Positions 1 through 5,784 of a stretch of DNA of 7,108 nucleotides are shown piece by piece. Origin of the DNA: Chloroflexota bacterium (GTDB lineage Bacteria > Chloroflexota > Anaerolineae > UBA4142); assembly GCA_023380675.1 (NCBI GenBank), contig JAMCRS010000461.1, forward strand, positions 1-7,108, read 5' to 3'. The notes under the pieces are model-generated. The model did no database searches. It was not told where the DNA came from and saw only the letters and a list, made by a program, of their open reading frames with translations. A program made the translations under genes and the position numbers. Numbering within the stretch: the stretch's first letter is position 1; the number at the start of each line of letters is the position of its first letter.

Positions 1-456
1 AGCGGGAAAATGGGCGCTACGTTTCTTGATCGAGACGGTGCTCAAAAGCCTATCCTGATGGGATGCTACGGCATTGGCCTTGGTCGCCTATTGGCCGCGG
101 CGATCGAGCAACACCACGACGAACATGGCATCGTGTGGCCCCCCGCTATCGCGCCATTTCAGGTGCAAATACTCGGTCTCAACATGGGGAACGAAACGGT
201 GGCCGACGCGTGTGCGAGGGTCTACGCCGAGCTCGAAACAGCCGGCTTTGAGGTGCTTTTTGACGATCGCACGGAAACCGCCGGCGTGAAGTTTAAGGAT
301 GCCGACCTCATCGGCACTCCACTGCGCGTAACCATTAGTCAGCGCTCAGTCGCGGCCGGCGGGGCCGAAGTGACGTTGCGCCGAACGAAGGAGCCTCAGA
401 CCGTACCTTTTGACCAGCTCGTGACCGAGCTCAGGGCGCTGCTATCAGAGGCCTGA
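1..456 (+). CDS. proS: Prolyl-tRNA synthetase, C-terminal part (5' end outside window)
   Basis: This is the end of a class II aminoacyl-tRNA synthetase that charges tRNA-Pro with proline in the cytoplasm. The reading frame is open from base 1, and 151 residues are visible before the TGA stop. Visible residues 20-37 (MGCYGIGLGRLLAAAIEQ) form class II motif 3 with its ATP-binding arginine (R29). They are followed by the family-typical HHDEHGIVWPPAIAPFQV. From about residue 50 to the end lies the anticodon-binding domain, with the pattern DDRTETAGVKFKDADLIGTP. The catalytic motifs 1 and 2 and any editing domain lie upstream of the window. The gene is oriented into the nusA operon. No hairpin with a U-tract follows its stop, so readthrough into the nusA leader is possible. 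Identification is firm; only the fragment is visible. Confidence 0.96.
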   Translation, partial: SGKMGATFLDRDGAQKPILMGCYGIGLGRLLAAAIEQHHDEHGIVWPPAIAPFQVQILGLNMGNETVADACARVYAELETAGFEVLFDDRTETAGVKFKDADLIGTPLRVTISQRSVAAGGAEVTLRRTKEPQTVPFDQLVTELRALLSEA

Positions 457-539
457 AACCAAGTTTCGGCCAATATAATATACAATTAAGCGCGCGGCGT
501 TGCGCATGCTCGCCGTGCTTGCTGCTCCCCTCCGCGCAC

Positions 540-568
540 TTGCTTTGTCCAAAGTGAAGTGTTATACT
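540..568 (+). promoter_or_regulatory. Sigma-70-type promoter for the nusA operon
   Basis: TTGCTT at 540-545 and TATACT at 563-568 are separated by exactly 17 bases. Each differs from the housekeeping consensus (TTGACA, TATAAT) by one or two bases. The expected transcription start is about 575-577, giving a leader of roughly 115 nt before nusA. A short inverted repeat (GAAGT at 556-560, ACTTC at 566-570) overlaps the -10 box. The location, downstream of proS and upstream of the leader hairpin, fits the main promoter of the nusA-infB cluster. The call rests on the sequence pattern and context only. Confidence 0.72.
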
Positions 569-591
569 TCTGACACACGAGAGGAAACCGT

Positions 592-699
592 TTGAGAAAA
601 GTGGGTGACCCCCACTTTTCTTGCTGTGGTGACCTTGACAGGATCGGCTCGCTCGGCCTTTGCCTAGAACGGGAGGCTCCGGCCAACCATGAGGAATGA
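592..699 (+). CDS. Possible short leader peptide ORF overlapping the nusA start (doubtful)
   Basis: A TTG codon at 592 lies 7 bases after a GAGG ribosome-binding-like sequence (581-584). It opens a 35-codon frame that ends with TGA at 697-699, overlapping the nusA start codon (689) by 11 bases in another frame. An in-frame GTG at 601 is an alternative start. The peptide would begin MRKVGDPHFSCCGD and includes the entire leader hairpin in its first ten codons, so a ribosome translating it would disrupt that hairpin. I do not recognise the product, and it is not related to RimP. The frame may be open by chance; I list it because its position could matter for regulation. Confidence 0.13.
   Translation: MRKVGDPHFSCCGDLDRIGSLGLCLEREAPANHEE
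594..622 (+). promoter_or_regulatory. rimP-type leader hairpin (putative transcription attenuator) upstream of nusA
   Basis: GAAAAGTGGG at 596-605 and CCCACTTTTC at 611-620 form a perfect 10-bp stem around a 5-nt loop (TGACC). An A-U pair (595/621) and a G-U pair (594/622) can extend it to 12 bp. The U-rich 3' arm (CTTTTCTT) makes it resemble a compact intrinsic terminator, though a long separate U-tract is lacking. A stem with arms of this AAAAGTGGG/CCCACTTTT type is known as the rimP leader, a predicted attenuator in front of rimP-nusA-infB operons in many bacteria. Here it lies about 20 nt downstream of the predicted transcription start, but the next gene is nusA rather than rimP. Feedback by NusA on its own operon is a natural inference, since NusA acts on RNA hairpins, but the sequence does not prove it. 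Confidence 0.7.
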
Positions 700-1891
700 G
701 TTTATCGCCGCCATTAGTTTGGTGAGCACAGAAAAGGGCGTCTCTAAGGAAGTGGTCATCCAGGCGCTGGAGGCCGCTTTAGTTTCTGCGTACAAGCGCA
801 ACTTCAACACGCCGTTGAACCAGGTGGTCTCCGTAATGGTTCACCCCCAAACCGGCGATGTGAAGGTTTTTGCGCAGAAGCAAGTAGTCGAAGAAGTTAA
901 AGACCCCCGAATTGAGATCAGCCCTGAGCAGGCGCAGGCGGTGAACCCAGAGGCTCAGCTTGGCGAGATGGTGGAGGTTGAGACAACCCCATCGAACTTT
1001 GGCCGCATCGCGGCGCAGACCGCGAAGCAGGTCGTCTTGCAGCGGCTGCGCGAGGCGGAACGCGACATGGTATTCCAGGCCTTCGCCGAGCGCGAGGGCG
1101 ACATTATCACCGGCATCGTGCAGCGCATCGAGCCAAAGGCCATTATCGTCGACCTGATGGGCAAGGCAGAGGCGGTCCTCCCGGTCAGCGAACAGGTACT
1201 CGGCGAGCGTTATCGGCCACAGCAACGGTTGAAGGTCTACGTTGTCGAGGTACATCGCAGCAGCAAGGGACCTCAGATCGTCCTGTCGCGCACGCATAAG
1301 AACCTGCTGCGGCGGCTGTTTGAGCTCGAAGTGCCGGAGATATTCAACGGGACTGTCGAAATCAAGTCTATCGCGCGGGAGCCCGGTTCCCGTTCTAAGG
1401 TTGCGGTCGCCGCGCGCCAGGAAGGCGTCGATCCTGTCGGCTCGTGCGTCGGCCATCGTGGCGTGCGCATCCAGAATATCGTCAACGAGCTGGGTGGTGA
1501 GAAGATCGACGTGGTGCAGTGGAGCGCCGATTCCGCGCTGTTCGTCGCCAATGCCTTAAGTCCGGCGCAGGTCGTCAGTGTGGATATCGATGAGACCGAG
1601 AAGACTGCCACTGTAATCGTGCCTGAGCGCCAGCTTTCGCTGGCGATTGGCAAAGAGGGGCAGAACGCAAGACTAGCGGCGCGATTGACCGGCTGGCGCA
1701 TCGACATCAAGCCCGCCGGTGGCACCGCGGTCAGTCGACCGATTGAGGAAGTGCTCCGGCCGGTGGAGGAGCACGCAGAGGCTCCAGCCACGGCGCTTGC
1801 CGATCCCGAGCATGCAGACGATAACGCTGCCCAGGATATTGACCGCTCACCACTCCTCGACAGCCTCGGCGAGGTTAGGAGTCAGGTCTAA
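689..1891 (+). CDS. nusA: Transcription termination/antitermination factor NusA
   Basis: NusA binds RNA polymerase and nascent RNA and modulates pausing, intrinsic termination and rRNA antitermination. The protein has 400 residues. An N-terminal polymerase-binding domain covers about 1-130, with the family-like start [10 protein letters not shown] and the segment [14 protein letters not shown]. An S1 domain spans about 134-200 ([20 protein letters not shown]). KH1 carries its GxxG loop at 255-258 (GHRG), preceded by GVDPVGSCV, and KH2 carries GKEG at 321-324 followed by [13 protein letters not shown] tail of about 55 residues rich in Glu, Asp and Ala follows. The two C-terminal AR repeats of the roughly 495-residue E. 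coli protein are absent, as in many Gram-positive and other bacteria. The ATG at 689 has GGGAGG at 671-676, 12 bases upstream, a rather long spacing. nusA is the first recognised gene of the operon, directly after the leader, with rimP missing; ylxR starts 8 bases downstream. Confidence 0.97.
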   Translation: MRNEFIAAISLVSTEKGVSKEVVIQALEAALVSAYKRNFNTPLNQVVSVMVHPQTGDVKVFAQKQVVEEVKDPRIEISPEQAQAVNPEAQLGEMVEVETTPSNFGRIAAQTAKQVVLQRLREAERDMVFQAFAEREGDIITGIVQRIEPKAIIVDLMGKAEAVLPVSEQVLGERYRPQQRLKVYVVEVHRSSKGPQIVLSRTHKNLLRRLFELEVPEIFNGTVEIKSIAREPGSRSKVAVAARQEGVDPVGSCVGHRGVRIQNIVNELGGEKIDVVQWSADSALFVANALSPAQVVSVDIDETEKTATVIVPERQLSLAIGKEGQNARLAARLTGWRIDIKPAGGTAVSRPIEEVLRPVEEHAEAPATALADPEHADDNAAQDIDRSPLLDSLGEVRSQV

Positions 1892-1899
1892 ATTCGACA

Positions 1900-2196
1900 A
1901 TGGCAGGCAAGACGGCTAACACGGCGCGGCCGAAGCACGTGCCACAGCGCACCTGCGTAGCTTGTAGACAAGAGTCGGCGAAGCGCGAGCTCGTGCGCAT
2001 CGTCCGCACTCCCGCGGGGATAGTCCAGATCGATCCCACGGGCAAGGCTTCGGGCCGCGGCGCATATTTGTGCCGCCGTCGCGCTTGCTGGGACATGGCA
2101 GCTAAGAAGCGCATTCTAGAACACGTGCTGCAGACTACCGTCGGGCCGGTCGAGAAGGTCACGCTGGAGCAGTTCGCGGCGGGTTTAACAAGTTAG
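1900..2196 (+). CDS. ylxR: YlxR/RnpM family RNA-binding protein
   Basis: This is a small basic protein (98 residues) of the YlxR family, almost always encoded between nusA and infB. In Bacillus subtilis the homologue has been reported to bind RNase P RNA and modulate RNase P (name RnpM); other work links YlxR to nucleoid-associated regulation. The family hallmarks are clear: PQRTCVACR at residues 15-23, KRELVRIVRTPAG at 28-40, IDPTGKASGRGAYLC at 44-58 and a further cysteine at 63. The CxxC and C...C cysteines fall at positions 19, 22, 58 and 63; whether they bind metal or are merely conserved cannot be told from here. AGGAG at 1877-1881 lies inside the end of nusA, 18 bases before the ATG, so translation may rely on coupling to nusA, whose stop is only 8 bases upstream. 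The extra residues after about 80 look ordinary. The exact cellular role in this organism is inferred. Confidence 0.92.
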   Translation: MAGKTANTARPKHVPQRTCVACRQESAKRELVRIVRTPAGIVQIDPTGKASGRGAYLCRRRACWDMAAKKRILEHVLQTTVGPVEKVTLEQFAAGLTS

Positions 2197-2204
2197 ACGT
2201 GCAG

Positions 2205-2214
2205 AAAGGAGGGG
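2205..2214 (+). promoter_or_regulatory. Strong ribosome binding site of infB
   Basis: AAAGGAGGGG contains a full AGGAGG core (2207-2212) 9 bases before the ATG at 2222, with an AT-rich spacer (ATATATT). It is the best Shine-Dalgarno match in the window. It decides the infB start in favour of 2222, although the first 40 codons encode a poorly conserved basic segment. Confidence 0.9.
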
Positions 2215-2221
2215 ATATATT

Positions 2222-4105
2222 ATGGGAACAAGGGCAGGATCACGGCGGCCTTTTGGACCCCCACACCGACATCGTCCACGTGGTGGTACAAACCGGCGGC
2301 CAGATAACTCGATCAGGACCCCGCTTTCTGCCACTAAGGTCGACCGGCGTGCCGTCGAGATTCCAGGAGCCGTCTCGGTCAAGGAGTTAGCAGAGATTTT
2401 GGGGCTCAGCCCGGCAGCGGTGATCAAAGAGCTGATCGGCAAGGGCGTTCTGGCCACAGTTAACCAGACTATTGATCGCGGCACCGCGACCATCATCTCG
2501 CAACAGCTTGGGTTTGAGGTGCAGGAACCGGTCGCTCCAGAAGAGGTATCGGCGGAAGAAGACGGTCGGGGGTGGGAAGCAAGGCCACAAGACGAGGGTA
2601 AGCTCTTGCCTCGTCCTCCAGTGGTCACAATCATGGGCCATGTCGACCATGGCAAGACAAGCTTGTTGGATGCCATTAGGCAGACCAACGTCACCGCCCA
2701 AGAGGTTGGCGGCATTACACAGCACATCGGCGCCTATCAGGTTGAGGTCAAGGGCGAGAAGATCACCTTCCTCGACACGCCGGGACACGAGGCTTTTACC
2801 GCCATGCGCGCTCGCGGTGCGCAAGTCACCGACATCGCGGTTCTGGTCGTCGCTGCCGACGATGGCGTGATGCCGCAGACTCTTGAGGCTATCGATCACG
2901 CCAAGGCAGCGCGGGTTCCGATCGTAGTCGCCATTAACAAGATAGACAAGGGTGATGCCAACCCCGATCGCATCAAACAGCAGCTCACCGATGCCGGTAT
3001 CTTGGTCGAGGAGTGGGGCGGCGACGTTCCCGCCATCGGCGTATCGGCTCGCCGCAAGACCGGCATCGAGGACCTTCTCGCCAATATCCTGGTGGTTGCG
3101 GAGGTTGCTGAGCTGCGGGCGAACCCACAGGGACCCGCTAACGGCGTGGTCGTTGAAGCCAAATTGGACAAGACCCGCGGTCCCCTCGCCACCGTGCTCG
3201 TGCAGCGCGGCACTTTGGAAGTCGGAGATAGCGTTGTCGTCGGCGCCGTACAGGGCAAAGTACGCGCTATGTTCAATGACAAGGGAAAGCGACTCAAGAA
3301 GGCGGGGCCGGCTATGCCCGTCGAAATCCTTGGACTGGTTGAGGTTCCCGCCGCGGGCGATCTCCTTGCCGTCGTCAAAGACGACAAGGAGGCGCGTGCC
3401 ATCTCCATGGAGCGCGCCCGCCAGAAGCAGGCAGACGTATCAGCCCCATCCGGCGCCGTGTCCCTCGACGAGGTGTTCAGCCAGATTCAAGCCGGCAAGA
3501 TTCAAGAGCTCAACATCATTCTGAAGACCGACGTACAGGGTTCCATCGAGCCGATTCGCAATTCGTTGGAGCGCCTCAGTGACGAGAAGATCAAAGTCAA
3601 GGTGATCCACCAAGGCACCGGTAGCATCACGGAATCGGACGTGCTCTTGGCGCAGGCGTCCAATGCTATCATCATCGGCTTCAATTCGCGACCTGAACCC
3701 GGCGCCAAACGTGCGGCGGAAGCGGCCAACATCGACATCCGTTTCTTCAACATTATCTACGAGGTTGTCGCTGCCATCGAGAAAGCCCTGCTGGGCATGT
3801 TGGAACCCACCTATGTGGATGCCTTACACGGCCACGCGGAGGTGCGCCAAATATTCAAGGTCGGTCGCAGTGAGATTATAGCCGGCTGCATGGTTTTGGA
3901 CGGCAAAGCCATTCGTGGGGATTTGGCACGCATCAAGCGCGGCGGCGAAGTGATCGCCGAGCGCAGGATCGTCAGCCTACGCCGGTTCAAGGAAGACGTC
4001 AAAGAGGTGGCCACCGGTTACGAGTGCGGCATCGCGCTCGATGATGCCGGCCAGCTCCAACAAGGCGACATAATCGAGGCGTACGCAAAAGAGCGCACGA
4101 CCTAA
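2222..4105 (+). CDS. infB: Translation initiation factor IF-2
   Basis: IF-2 is the GTPase that brings fMet-tRNA to the 30S subunit and promotes subunit joining. It has 627 residues here, short compared with E. coli (890) and B. subtilis (about 716). Residues 1-45 are rich in Arg, Pro, Gly and His and are probably disordered and RNA-binding. An IF2N domain follows at about 46-100 ([20 protein letters not shown]). The GTPase domain shows G1 GHVDHGKT (139-146), G2 [10 protein letters not shown] (163-172), G3 DTPGHE (185-190, with the catalytic-type H189), G4 NKID (239-242) and G5 SAR (275-277). Domain II spans about 300-390, domain III about 415-515, and the fMet-tRNA-binding C domain about 525-627 ([24 protein letters not shown]). 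All key residues are present, so it should be fully active. ylxR ends 25 bases upstream with no ylxQ between; downstream is the unusual 199-base structured spacer before rbfA. Confidence 0.98.
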   Translation: MGTRAGSRRPFGPPHRHRPRGGTNRRPDNSIRTPLSATKVDRRAVEIPGAVSVKELAEILGLSPAAVIKELIGKGVLATVNQTIDRGTATIISQQLGFEVQEPVAPEEVSAEEDGRGWEARPQDEGKLLPRPPVVTIMGHVDHGKTSLLDAIRQTNVTAQEVGGITQHIGAYQVEVKGEKITFLDTPGHEAFTAMRARGAQVTDIAVLVVAADDGVMPQTLEAIDHAKAARVPIVVAINKIDKGDANPDRIKQQLTDAGILVEEWGGDVPAIGVSARRKTGIEDLLANILVVAEVAELRANPQGPANGVVVEAKLDKTRGPLATVLVQRGTLEVGDSVVVGAVQGKVRAMFNDKGKRLKKAGPAMPVEILGLVEVPAAGDLLAVVKDDKEARAISMERARQKQADVSAPSGAVSLDEVFSQIQAGKIQELNIILKTDVQGSIEPIRNSLERLSDEKIKVKVIHQGTGSITESDVLLAQASNAIIIGFNSRPEPGAKRAAEAANIDIRFFNIIYEVVAAIEKALLGMLEPTYVDALHGHAEVRQIFKVGRSEIIAGCMVLDGKAIRGDLARIKRGGEVIAERRIVSLRRFKEDVKEVATGYECGIALDDAGQLQQGDIIEAYAKERTT

Positions 4106-4109
4106 CAGC

Positions 4110-4278
4110 CGTGTGCGCAGTGGCGATAGGTACGACACGCGATTGATGGCGGGCCTCCCTGCGTCGGAGTCGTTGCTCCCGTAGCCCAGGCTCAGCCCAT
4201 CGCGGTGTCGATGGCCCGGCTCGATGTTTAAGGCGTGAGAGCTGGCCTACCTATCGCCACTTTTGTCACTGCCACACG
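4110..4278 (+). other. Structured intergenic element: 14-bp inverted repeat enclosing a three-way junction
   Basis: This occupies most of the 199-base gap between infB and rbfA. AGTGGCGATAGGTA (4119-4132) is perfectly complementary to TACCTATCGCCACT (4248-4261). An outer extension pairs 4110-4118 with 4271-4278 (one bulged C at 4116 and a 9-nt bulge at 4262-4270). Inside, arm A pairs 4133-4138 with 4205-4210 and 4139-4143 with 4199-4203. It continues through 4148-4150/4195-4197 and 4151-4156/4188-4193 to a small apical hairpin (4166-4169/4176-4179). Arm B pairs 4213-4216 with 4244-4247 and 4218-4222 with 4239-4243. Only two bases (4211-4212) are unpaired at the junction. No good open frame or promoter was seen. 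Candidate roles are an RNase III processing site, a cis-regulatory RNA for rbfA, a small RNA, or a palindromic MITE-like repeat; a short TTTT (4261-4264) makes simple termination less likely. The fold was derived by hand, without energies. I match it to no known family. Confidence 0.6.
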
Positions 4279-4304
4279 CCTGCAATGTGGGAAGGTGGTT
4301 CGCT

Positions 4305-4736
4305 ATGGCTTCACGTCGCATCGAACGCGTGAACGAGCAACTTCGTGCGGAGATCAGCGAGCTAATCGGGCGACATATGAAGGACCCGCGTCTACATGGT
4401 ATGATTAGCGTTACGGAGGTCGAGACCAGCCCTGATCTGCGACGAGCCAAGGTATTCGTCTCGATCCTCGGCACCGCTGAGGAGCGGAAGGAGACTCTCG
4501 CTGCGCTGCAGCACGCGGCTGGTTTCTTCCGGCACGAGCTGAGGGAGCGATTGCGCATGAAGCGCACACCGGAGATCGACCTTCGCTTGGACAACTCGAT
4601 CGAACGTGGCGATCGCATCATGCGCCTGCTGCGGCAGGTTCAGGACGAGTCGATGTCCGCGCAGAATGCGCCGGAGACCCCCGCCGTCGATGTCGAGGCG
4701 CCACGGTCATCCGAGCACGGTGAGGAAGATAGCTAG
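4305..4736 (+). CDS. rbfA: 30S ribosome-binding factor RbfA
   Basis: RbfA is a single-KH-domain protein that binds the immature 30S subunit and assists late maturation of the 16S rRNA 5' region, notably in the cold. The protein has 143 residues from the ATG at 4305. Family signatures run through it: RRIERVNEQLRAEISELI (residues 4-21), KDPRLHGMISVTEVETSPDL (26-45), RRAKVFVSILG (46-56), ALQHAAGFFRHELRERLRMK (67-86) and RTPEIDLRLDNSIERGDRI (87-105). The last 30 residues form an acidic, low-complexity tail typical of some homologues. The frame is open upstream to a TTG at 4263, but that start would add 14 non-family residues and would lie inside the structured element. The ATG is supported by GGGAAGGTGG (4289-4298) just upstream. 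Its stop codon TAG shares its last base with the GTG start of the next gene, so translation of the two is probably coupled. Confidence 0.95.
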   Translation: MASRRIERVNEQLRAEISELIGRHMKDPRLHGMISVTEVETSPDLRRAKVFVSILGTAEERKETLAALQHAAGFFRHELRERLRMKRTPEIDLRLDNSIERGDRIMRLLRQVQDESMSAQNAPETPAVDVEAPRSSEHGEEDS

Positions 4737-5719
4737 TGGAGGACCGCTCCGAGTTTAGACGCTTAATTGACAATGCGCGCCACGTAATGGTTGTCGGACA
4801 TTGCAGTCCCGATGGGGACTGTGTTGGCGCCATGCTGGCGCTGGGTCTGGCTCTCAAATATCTGGGGAAGGCCTATACTTTGGCACTCCCAGATCGTGCA
4901 CCAGAGTCCCTCAGTTTCCTCCCCGGCAGCTCTGCTCTGCTCGTCGCGCCAGATTCACTGCCCCCATCGGACCTGATAATTGTCCCGGACTGCAGCGATC
5001 TCACGCGCCTTGGCGATCTGTACGAACAACACGTCACCTCCTTTGCCGACAGTCCGATCGTCAATATCGACCACCACGTCTCAAACAGCCTGTTCGGCAT
5101 GTTGAACTTTGTCGACCAGCGCGCCGCGGCGGTCTGTGAGCAGCTCTTCTTTCTGTTACCCCAGATCGACGTCCCCATTGACCTACCTATCGCCACCTGT
5201 TTACTGACCGGCGTCGTAACCGACAGTCAAACGTTCCGGACACCAAGCACAACTGCGCGCACGATGCGGGTCGCCACGGCATTGTTTGAAGCAGGTGCCC
5301 CGATGCGCGAAATCGCCGACCAGGTCTACAACAGCAAACCCCTCGCCACCTTGAAGCTCTGGGGCTTGGCCCTTTCTCAGTTGAGTGCGGCGAGGGGTGT
5401 CATCTGGACAAGGCTTACCGAAGCGATGCTCCAGGAATCAGGCGCCTCATGGGAAGAGTCTGAGGCCCTGGTCAGTTTACTCGCCTCCGTGAGAACGGCC
5501 GATGCAGCGCTGCTCTTCAAACAAATGCCCGATAGCGCGATCCGCGTTAGTCTGCGTTCCGCTGGCAAGGTGAATGTGGCCGCCGTCGCCGCGCATTTTG
5601 GTGGTGGTGGCCATTTCGGCGCTGCCGGCTGCACCTTGAACGTGCCACTCGCTGAGGCAGAGCAACTGGTCGTCGCGCGCGTGCAGGACACCTTGGGCAG
5701 CGTAAAGGCCACCAATTAG
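4736..5719 (+). CDS. nrnA: DHH/DHHA1 family phosphoesterase, NrnA type (oligoribonuclease / pAp or c-di-NMP phosphatase)
   Basis: Members of this family hydrolyse very short RNAs (nanoRNA), pAp, and in some lineages linear or cyclic dinucleotides, using two Mn ions in the DHH domain. The protein has 327 residues. Metal-site motifs are visible: motif I HCSPDGD (22-28), the aspartate D85 in VPDCSD, motif III NIDHHVSN (110-117, with the DHH triad at 112-114), and motif IV GVVTDS (159-164, with D163). The C-terminal DHHA1 substrate-binding domain carries GGGGHFGAAGC at 289-299. All expected catalytic residues are present. In motif IV a serine (TDS) replaces the common threonine, a mild variant. 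The GTG start overlaps the rbfA stop by one base and is preceded by GAGGAAG (4722-4728). Placement between rbfA and truB is typical of the NrnA branch in Firmicutes and related bacteria. Which substrate dominates (nanoRNA, pAp, pApA or pGpG) cannot be decided from sequence. Confidence 0.9.
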   Translation: MEDRSEFRRLIDNARHVMVVGHCSPDGDCVGAMLALGLALKYLGKAYTLALPDRAPESLSFLPGSSALLVAPDSLPPSDLIIVPDCSDLTRLGDLYEQHVTSFADSPIVNIDHHVSNSLFGMLNFVDQRAAAVCEQLFFLLPQIDVPIDLPIATCLLTGVVTDSQTFRTPSTTARTMRVATALFEAGAPMREIADQVYNSKPLATLKLWGLALSQLSAARGVIWTRLTEAMLQESGASWEESEALVSLLASVRTADAALLFKQMPDSAIRVSLRSAGKVNVAAVAAHFGGGGHFGAAGCTLNVPLAEAEQLVVARVQDTLGSVKATN

Positions 5720-5738
5720 CCGCGTGCTTATGCTTGCT

Positions 5739-5755
5739 GGTGCCCTAGTGGCGCC
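5739..5755 (+). other. Small hairpin in the nrnA-truB gap
   Basis: GGTGCC (5739-5744) can pair with GGCGCC (5750-5755) over six base pairs including one G-U, with loop CTAGT. It sits in the 65-base gap between nrnA and truB. No U-tract follows, so it is unlikely to terminate transcription. It might stabilise an RNA end or be chance in GC-rich sequence. Confidence 0.25.
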
Positions 5756-5784
5756 TATCGTCATAACGAGCTGAGGACTGGCTG

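Noticed and set aside
474..479. Perfect TATAAT in the AT-rich island after proS
   Set aside because: The hexamer is ideal for a -10 box, but nothing like TTGACA lies 16-18 bases upstream (the region is the proS stop) and there is no extended -10 TG. The promoter at 540-568 is much better.
495..515. CGGCG / CGCCG hairpin downstream of proS as a proS terminator
   Set aside because: The stem is only five base pairs with an 11-nt loop and has no U-tract; it is unlikely to terminate transcription.
779..1456. 225-codon open frame on the - strand opposite nusA
   Set aside because: It lies wholly antisense to clearly conserved NusA domains, has no ribosome binding site that stands out, and shows the Leu/Arg/Asp-rich composition of a mirror frame in GC-rich coding DNA.
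2387..2899. 170-codon open frame on the - strand opposite infB (and a second at 2896-3408)
   Set aside because: Both are antisense to the conserved IF-2 GTPase region and match no family I recognise; they are shadows of the codon bias of infB.
3362..3409. Internal hairpin and AAGGAGG (3386-3392) before an in-frame ATG (3407) in infB, suggesting an internal start for the C-terminal half of IF-2
   Set aside because: The spacing of 14 bases is too long, the purine-rich stretch is buried in the stem, and it encodes the KDDKEA segment that the family commonly has at this point. Coding constraint explains it.
4133..4210. tRNA-like or ribozyme-like arm in the infB-rbfA spacer
   Set aside because: No T-loop sequence, no acceptor-length stem, and no hammerhead core (CTGANGA with GAAA) were found.
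4263..4304. Upstream TTG start adding 14 residues to RbfA
   Set aside because: The added residues do not match the family, the start would sit in the structured element, and the ATG at 4305 has its own ribosome binding site and the conserved N-terminus.
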